Part shown: piece after piece, positions 58,893 through 64,000 of the stretch
Position numbering within the stretch: position 1 is the first letter of the stretch
Layout of the letters: the number at the start of each line of letters is the position of its first letter
Assembly (NCBI RefSeq): GCF_016093545.1
Contig: NZ_JADKYX010000003.1
Location: 248,001 to 312,000 of the forward strand
Length of the DNA: 64,000 nucleotides
Source of the DNA: Massilia rhizosphaerae
Lineage (GTDB): Bacteria > Pseudomonadota > Gammaproteobacteria > Burkholderiales > Burkholderiaceae_D
Reading direction: 5' to 3'
Translations under genes and position numbers: made by a program
The notes under the pieces: generated by a model
Told to the model about the DNA's origin: nothing
The model's input: the letters and a program-made list of their open reading frames with translations, nothing else
The model's database searches: none

Positions 58893-61238
58893 ATGAACGA
58901 CGCAGGATCCCCCGCATTGACCAAGGCCGAATGGAAGCAGGTCGGTCTCGGCAAAGCCCATGAATCGGCGCGGCTGCACGTGCTGGGCCAGGCCGACTAC
59001 ACGGACGACATCGCCGAGGTGCGCGGCACCTTGCACGCGGCGCTCGGCCTGTCGGGCAAGGCCCATGCACGCATCCTCGGCATCGACTTCGCGGACGTCC
59101 TGGCCAGCCGCGGCGTGCGCGCCGTGCTCACCGCGCAGGACATCCCCGGCACCAACGATTGCGGCCCGATCATCCACGACGATCCGATCCTCGCGGACGG
59201 CCTTGTGCAGTACATCGGCCAGCCGATCTTCGTGGTCGTCGCCGACTCGCACGATCTCGCCCGCCGCGCCGCGAAAAAGGCGAAGGTGAGCTACGAAGAA
59301 CTGCCCGCGATCCTGACCCCGCAGGCCGCGCGCGCCGCCGGCTCGTATGTGCTGCCGCCGATGCGCCTGGCGCGCGGCGACGCCGAGGCCGCGTTCGAGC
59401 GCGCCCCGCACCGCGTGAAGGGCGAGCTGTACGTCGGCGGCCAGGAACAGTTTTATCTGGAAGGCCAGATTTCGTATGCCATCCCGCAGGAAAACGACGG
59501 CATGCTCGTGCTGTGTTCCACGCAGCACCCGAGCGAGATGCAGCACGTCGTGGCGCACGCGCTGAACCTGCATTCGCACAACGTGGTCGTCGAGTGCCGC
59601 CGCATGGGCGGGGGCTTCGGCGGCAAGGAATCGCAGTCGGCGCTGTGGGCGGCCTGCGCGGCGGTCGCGGCGAAACGCCTGAACCGCGCCGTCAAGCTGC
59701 GCGCCGACCGCGACGACGACATGATGGTCACCGGCAAGCGCCACTGCTTCCACTACCTGTACGAAGTGGGTTACGACGACGCCGGCCGCATCGTCGCGGC
59801 GAAGGTCGACATGGTGAGCCGCGCCGGCTTCTCGGCGGACCTGTCCGGCCCCGTCGCCACCCGCGCCATCTGCCACTTCGACAACACCTATTATCTGTCC
59901 GACTGCGACATCCGCGCGGCGGCCGGCAAGACGAACACGCAGTCGAACACCGCGTTCCGCGGCTTCGGCGGCCCGCAGGGCGCCATCGCGATCGAGTACA
60001 TCATCGACGAGATCGCGCGCAACCTGGGCAAGGATGCGCTCGACATCCGCAAGCTGAATTTCTACGACAAGATCGACCGCAACGTCACGCCGTACGGCCA
60101 GCCGGTCGTCGACAACGTCATCCACGAACTGGTGGGCGAGCTGGAGGCGACGAGCGAATACCGCGCGCGGCGCCAGGCGATCGACGCATACAACGCGACG
60201 AGCCCCGTGCTGAAGAAGGGCCTGGCCCTCACGCCCGTGAAATTCGGCATCGCGTTCAACGTCACGCACCTGAACCAGGCCGGCGCCCTCGTGCACGTGT
60301 ACGTGGACGGCTCCATCCTCGTCAACCATGGCGGCACGGAGATGGGGCAGGGCGTCAACACCAAGGTGATGCAGGTCGTCGCGCACGAACTGGGCGTCGA
60401 TCTCACCCGCGTGCGCATCGCGGCGACGAACACGAGCAAGGTGGCCAACACGTCGGCGACAGCGGCATCGACGGGCGCGGACCTGAACGGCAAGGCCGCC
60501 CAGGACGCGGCGCGCCAGATCCGCGAGCGCCTGGCAGGCTTCGCCGCGAAGCAGTACGGCGGCGCCGTCGAAGACGTGCGCTTCGTCGCCGACACCGTGT
60601 TCGCGAACGGCCAGGAAATCGCGTTCGGCGAACTGGTCGCCAAGGCCTACCTGGCGCGCGTGCAGCTGTGGTCGGACGGTTTCTATGCCACGCCGAACCT
60701 GCACTGGGATCCGAAGACGATGACGGGCAACCCGTTCTTCTACTTCGCGTACGGCGCGGCGGTGGCGGAAGTCGTCATCGACACCTTGACGGGCGAATGG
60801 AAGCTGCTGCGCGCCGACGCGCTGTACGACGCCGGCAACTCGCTGAATCCCGCCATCGACATCGGCCAGGTCGAAGGCGCCTTCATCCAGGGCATGGGCT
60901 GGCTGACGACGGAAGAACTGTGGTGGAACGCGCAGGGCAAGCTCATGACGCACGCGCCGTCCACGTACAAGATCCCGGGCGTGTCCGATTGTCCGGACGC
61001 GTTCACCGTGAAGCTCTTCAACAACCGCAACGTGGCGGATTCGATCCACCGTTCGAAGGCCGTCGGCGAGCCGCCGCTGCTGCTGCCGTTCTCCGTGTTC
61101 CTCGCGATCCGCGACGCCATCTCGGCCGTCGGCGAACACAAGGTGAACCCGCCGCTGCGCGCGCCCGCGACGAGCGAGGCGATCCTCGACGCCGTGTCGT
61201 TCGTCGAACACGCCGCGCGGGAAGCCAGGGCGGCCTGA
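58893..61238 (+). CDS. xdhB: Xanthine dehydrogenase large (molybdenum) subunit XdhB
   Basis: A 781-residue molybdopterin subunit of the xanthine oxidase family. Cofactor and substrate motifs are visible: GGGFGGKE, FRGFGGPQG, and the catalytic Glu726 in VGEPPLLLP. It starts 10 bases after xdhA and ends one base before the xdhC ATG. Length is normal for the split bacterial enzyme. Confidence 0.96.
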   Translation: MNDAGSPALTKAEWKQVGLGKAHESARLHVLGQADYTDDIAEVRGTLHAALGLSGKAHARILGIDFADVLASRGVRAVLTAQDIPGTNDCGPIIHDDPILADGLVQYIGQPIFVVVADSHDLARRAAKKAKVSYEELPAILTPQAARAAGSYVLPPMRLARGDAEAAFERAPHRVKGELYVGGQEQFYLEGQISYAIPQENDGMLVLCSTQHPSEMQHVVAHALNLHSHNVVVECRRMGGGFGGKESQSALWAACAAVAAKRLNRAVKLRADRDDDMMVTGKRHCFHYLYEVGYDDAGRIVAAKVDMVSRAGFSADLSGPVATRAICHFDNTYYLSDCDIRAAAGKTNTQSNTAFRGFGGPQGAIAIEYIIDEIARNLGKDALDIRKLNFYDKIDRNVTPYGQPVVDNVIHELVGELEATSEYRARRQAIDAYNATSPVLKKGLALTPVKFGIAFNVTHLNQAGALVHVYVDGSILVNHGGTEMGQGVNTKVMQVVAHELGVDLTRVRIAATNTSKVANTSATAASTGADLNGKAAQDAARQIRERLAGFAAKQYGGAVEDVRFVADTVFANGQEIAFGELVAKAYLARVQLWSDGFYATPNLHWDPKTMTGNPFFYFAYGAAVAEVVIDTLTGEWKLLRADALYDAGNSLNPAIDIGQVEGAFIQGMGWLTTEELWWNAQGKLMTHAPSTYKIPGVSDCPDAFTVKLFNNRNVADSIHRSKAVGEPPLLLPFSVFLAIRDAISAVGEHKVNPPLRAPATSEAILDAVSFVEHAAREARAA

Positions 61239-61239
61239 G

Positions 61240-62250
61240 ATGGACGACTGGCTCATCCCCACGGACCGTCCCGCCGTGCTGATCACGGTCGCGCGGGTCG
61301 ACGGTTCCGTGCCGCGCGAACCGGGCGCCCGCATGCTGGTCGATGCGAGCGGGCAGTGGGGCACCGTCGGCGGCGGCCACCTCGAGCTGCGCGGCGTCGA
61401 GACGGCGCGTGCCATGCTGGAGCAAGGCGAGGCACGCCGGCTGGAGCGCTTCCCGCTCGGCCCGAGCCTGGGCCAGTGCTGCGGCGGCGTCGTGCACCTC
61501 GCGTTCGAACTGGTCGACCGCGACCACTGCGCCCAGCTGGCCGCGCGCCGCCACGACGACTGCTGGCGCCTCGTCGCGCTGGACGGCGAACCCGACCGCG
61601 CGCTCGTCGACGCGCTGGGCCACAACATCCTCGTGCAGGGCGGCCGCTATCCGGACTTCGAGCGCGGCGGCGGCACCCGCGTGCTGCTGGACGCGGCCGG
61701 ACGGCGCTGGCTCGTCGACCACGTCCCGGCGCCGCGCGCGCACGTGATGCTGTTCGGTGCCGGCCACGTGGGCGCGGCCGTCGTGCGCCTGCTGGCGGAC
61801 CTGCCGTGCCGCGTGACGTGGGTCGACGAGCGGGAAGACCTGTTCCCGGCCGCGCTGCCGCACAACGTCGTCGCCGAAGCGACCGACATGCCGGAAGCCC
61901 TCGTGCACGCGGCGGCTCCCGGCACGAGCTTCCTCGTGATGACGCACAACCACGCGCTCGACCAGCGCCTGGCCGAAGCGATCCTCAGGCGCCCCGCGCA
62001 GCGCGACTGGTTCGGCCTGATCGGATCGGACACCAAACGCAAGCAGTTCGAACACCGCCTGCGCGACCGCGGCATCGCCCGCGCGCGCCTGGACGACATG
62101 GTGTGCCCGATCGGCATCCCCGGCGTCAAGGGCAAGGAGCCCGCCGTGATCGCCGTCGCCGTCGCTGCGCAATTGCTGATGGTCTGGGAGGCGGCCGCCA
62201 AGGCCGTCCCGCCCGCGACCGCAACCCCCGCTTCACTGGAACAAGACTAA
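61240..62250 (+). CDS. xdhC: Xanthine dehydrogenase accessory protein XdhC
   Basis: A 336-residue chaperone that binds molybdenum cofactor and hands it, sulfurated, to XdhB. The N-terminal XdhC/CoxI part (PREPGARMLV, GTVGGGHLE, LGQCCGG) is followed by a Rossmann C-terminal domain (LFGAGHVGAAVV) that ends LIGSDTKRKQF. It starts one base after xdhB and its TAA abuts the guaD ATG, so all three are tightly linked. Confidence 0.95.
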   Translation: MDDWLIPTDRPAVLITVARVDGSVPREPGARMLVDASGQWGTVGGGHLELRGVETARAMLEQGEARRLERFPLGPSLGQCCGGVVHLAFELVDRDHCAQLAARRHDDCWRLVALDGEPDRALVDALGHNILVQGGRYPDFERGGGTRVLLDAAGRRWLVDHVPAPRAHVMLFGAGHVGAAVVRLLADLPCRVTWVDEREDLFPAALPHNVVAEATDMPEALVHAAAPGTSFLVMTHNHALDQRLAEAILRRPAQRDWFGLIGSDTKRKQFEHRLRDRGIARARLDDMVCPIGIPGVKGKEPAVIAVAVAAQLLMVWEAAAKAVPPATATPASLEQD

Positions 62251-63558
62251 ATGTCCAACGATACCCCCGACGCGCAGGCCTACCGGGCGAGCCTGCTGCA
62301 CTTCCACGCCGATCCGGTGCTTGCCGAGAACGCCCACGCGTGGCACGAGGACGGCCTGCTCGTCGTCGAGAACGGCCGCGTCAAGGCGGCCGGTGACTAC
62401 GACCAGCTGGCCCCGACGCTGCCGCCCGGCACGGCGATCACCGATTACCGCGGCCAGATCATCACGCCCGGCTTCATCGACACGCACCTGCACTTCCCGC
62501 AGACCGACATGATAGTCTCGCCCGCGCCGGACCTGCTGCCGTGGCTGGAGAACTACACGTTCCCGACCGAGCGCCAGTTCAAGGACCCGGTGCACGCGCG
62601 CACCGTCGCCGAGTTCTTCCTCGACGAGCTGCTGCGCAACGGCACGACGACGGCGCTCGTCTACTGCACGGTGCACAAGGAATCCGTCGACGCCTTCTTC
62701 GAGGCGAGCGCCGCGCGCAACCTGCGCATGGCCGGCGGCAAGGTGCTGATGGACCGGAACTGCCCGGACTTCCTGCGCGACACGGCCGACCTGCGCGACA
62801 GCGAAGACCTGATCCGCCGCTGGCACAACCACGGCCGCGCGCTGTATGCGATCACGCCGCGCTTCGCCCCGACGTCGACCCCGGCCCAACTGGCGGCTGC
62901 GGGCGAGCTGGCGCGCGCGTTCCCGACGACGTACATCCAGACGCACGTGTCGGAAAGCCGCGACGAATGCGCTTGGGTGCAGGGCCTGTTCCCGGACCGC
63001 CGCAGCTATCTACAGGTGTACGAGCATTATGGCCTGATGCGGCCGCGCGCCATGTTCGGGCACTGCATCTGGCTCGACGACGCCGATTTCGCGCTGATGG
63101 CCGACACGGGCGCCGCCATCTCGCACTGCCCGACGTCGAACCTGTTCCTGGGCAGCGGCCTGTTCGACGTCGCCAAGGCGGACGAGGTGCGCGCACACGT
63201 GTCGCTCGGAACGGACGTCGGCGCCGGCACGTCGTTCTCGATGTTGCAAACAATGAATGAAGCGTATAAAGTTGCGCGATTGAAAGGCAGCTATCTCCCG
63301 GCCCTGCGCATGTTCTATCTCGCCACGCTGGGCGCCGCGCGCAGCATGCAGCTCGAAGGGACGATCGGCAATTTTGCCGCCGGCACCGAGGCCGATTTCG
63401 TCGTGCTCGATCCGAAGGCGACGCCGCTGCTGGCGCGCCGGACGGCGAACGGCGACTCGCTCGAGGAAACGCTGTTCGCGCTGGCCCTGCTGGGCGACGA
63501 CCGCGCGATCCGTGCCACGTACGCGGCCGGCAAGCGGGTGCACGAGCGGGCGCGCTGA
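62251..63558 (+). CDS. guaD: Guanine deaminase
   Basis: A 435-residue amidohydrolase that converts guanine to xanthine, feeding XdhAB. The metal-binding DTHLHFPQTD holds His79 and His81; other features are THVSESRDE, HCIWLDD and SLGTDVGAGTSFSM with the catalytic Asp. It follows xdhC without a gap. A stretch near 63240-63290 uses A/T-richer codons than the rest of the gene. Confidence 0.94.
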   Translation: MSNDTPDAQAYRASLLHFHADPVLAENAHAWHEDGLLVVENGRVKAAGDYDQLAPTLPPGTAITDYRGQIITPGFIDTHLHFPQTDMIVSPAPDLLPWLENYTFPTERQFKDPVHARTVAEFFLDELLRNGTTTALVYCTVHKESVDAFFEASAARNLRMAGGKVLMDRNCPDFLRDTADLRDSEDLIRRWHNHGRALYAITPRFAPTSTPAQLAAAGELARAFPTTYIQTHVSESRDECAWVQGLFPDRRSYLQVYEHYGLMRPRAMFGHCIWLDDADFALMADTGAAISHCPTSNLFLGSGLFDVAKADEVRAHVSLGTDVGAGTSFSMLQTMNEAYKVARLKGSYLPALRMFYLATLGAARSMQLEGTIGNFAAGTEADFVVLDPKATPLLARRTANGDSLEETLFALALLGDDRAIRATYAAGKRVHERAR

Positions 63559-63611
63559 TCCGCAGGGTGCGCGTCCCGGCTGCCTGAACGAATCTTTCAC
63601 CTGCCGAGACG

Positions 63612-64000
63612 ATGATGACAAAAACCCTGAGCAGCAGCCTGCTGATCACCCTGGCGGTCCTCGCGACCGCCGCCTCCGCGCGCACCCCGGCGTCCGGCCC
63701 CAACGAAGTTGCCACCGCGCGCCACTATGCCGCGCTGATCGCGGGCCCCCAGCCGAAGACGGCGGAGCTGGTCCTGTTCTTTTCGCAGATGCCCAAGGGC
63801 GGCGACCTGCACCACCATTACTCGGGCGCGATCTATGCCGAGACCTATGTCGACTGGCTCGACAAGCAGGGCGCCTGCGTCAACAAGCTGACCTACCGCA
63901 TCGAGACCGACAAGGCCGTCGTCGAAGCCGAACGCGCCAAGCAGCCGAAGGACCGCACCTGCCTGTCGTCGGCCGACGTTTACGCCGACGACGCCACGTG
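63612..64000 (+). CDS. Secreted adenosine deaminase-like protein (5' part only)
   Basis: The reading frame runs off the end of the window after 129 complete codons. It begins MMTKTLSSS, with a signal peptide to about residue 24 (ending ASA), so the protein is periplasmic or secreted. KGGDLHHHYSGAIYAETY carries the zinc-binding His-x-His of adenosine deaminase. It lies 53 bases after guaD and probably feeds the pathway (adenosine to inosine). ATG 63612 or 63615 may be the start. Confidence 0.8.
   Translation, partial: MMTKTLSSSLLITLAVLATAASARTPASGPNEVATARHYAALIAGPQPKTAELVLFFSQMPKGGDLHHHYSGAIYAETYVDWLDKQGACVNKLTYRIETDKAVVEAERAKQPKDRTCLSSADVYADDAT

Overview
The window looks like a chromosome segment of a high-GC betaproteobacterium of the Oxalobacteraceae, most like Massilia or Janthinobacterium. 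The reasons are the strongly GC-biased third codon positions, the Burkholderiales-type gene order (mraZ to ftsZ, then lpxC, dciA and secA, then argJ, mutT, yacG, zapD, coaE and pilDCB), and intergenic repeats of the AATTCGGGGTCAGAGCA type. No rRNA, tRNA, CRISPR array, integrase or transposase was seen. The assignment comes from reading the sequence, not from a database search.

Layout. 1-3.4 kb: a secreted alpha/beta hydrolase, diverging from an ArsR/SdpR-type repressor that overlaps an SdpI-like membrane protein, then a Lon-like AAA ATPase without a protease domain. 3.4-21.1 kb: a complete dcw cluster (mraZ, rsmH, ftsL, ftsI, murE, murF, mraY, murD, ftsW, murG, murC, ddlB, ftsQ, ftsA, ftsZ), mostly with 1-4 base overlaps, with MraZ-type operator repeats at its promoter and a terminator after ftsZ. 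21.2-27.7 kb: peroxiredoxin, a DMT transporter, lpxC, dciA and secA, bracketed by two clusters of the same repeat. 27.8-30.7 kb: an accessory block (four-repeat membrane protein, MerR/TipAS regulator, AI-2E-family permease). 30.9-37.5 kb: argJ, a DUF815 ATPase, mutT, a low-GC two-gene island, a tautomerase, yacG, zapD, coaE and pilD.

37.5-44.4 kb: a block that splits pilD from pilC: a GGDEF/EAL protein, a GT39 glycosyltransferase whose start lies behind a seven-base homopolymer, a small secreted protein, an EamA transporter, a truncated AraC gene and a zinc-ribbon protein. 44.4-49.0 kb: pilC, pilB and a CNNM/CorC protein. 49.3-53.1 kb: a tight three-gene operon joining a VioB-type ferritin-like protein that has a cysteine-rich C-terminal part to a DUF692/MNIO enzyme and a DUF2063 (BufC/HvfC-like) partner. 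This is the most interesting locus and looks like a variant of MNIO peptide-modification systems. 53.1-56.4 kb: chemoreceptor, one-domain periplasmic binding protein and porin. 56.6-64.0 kb: a ClpP-like protein, then a purine-degradation operon (xdhA, xdhB, xdhC, guaD) and the 5' part of a secreted adenosine deaminase-like gene.

How the genes work together. The dcw genes make lipid II and build the divisome. lpxC supplies lipid A and secA supplies protein export. zapD modulates FtsZ and coaE makes CoA. pilB, pilC and pilD assemble type IV pili. The xdh-guaD block converts guanine and hypoxanthine to xanthine and then urate.
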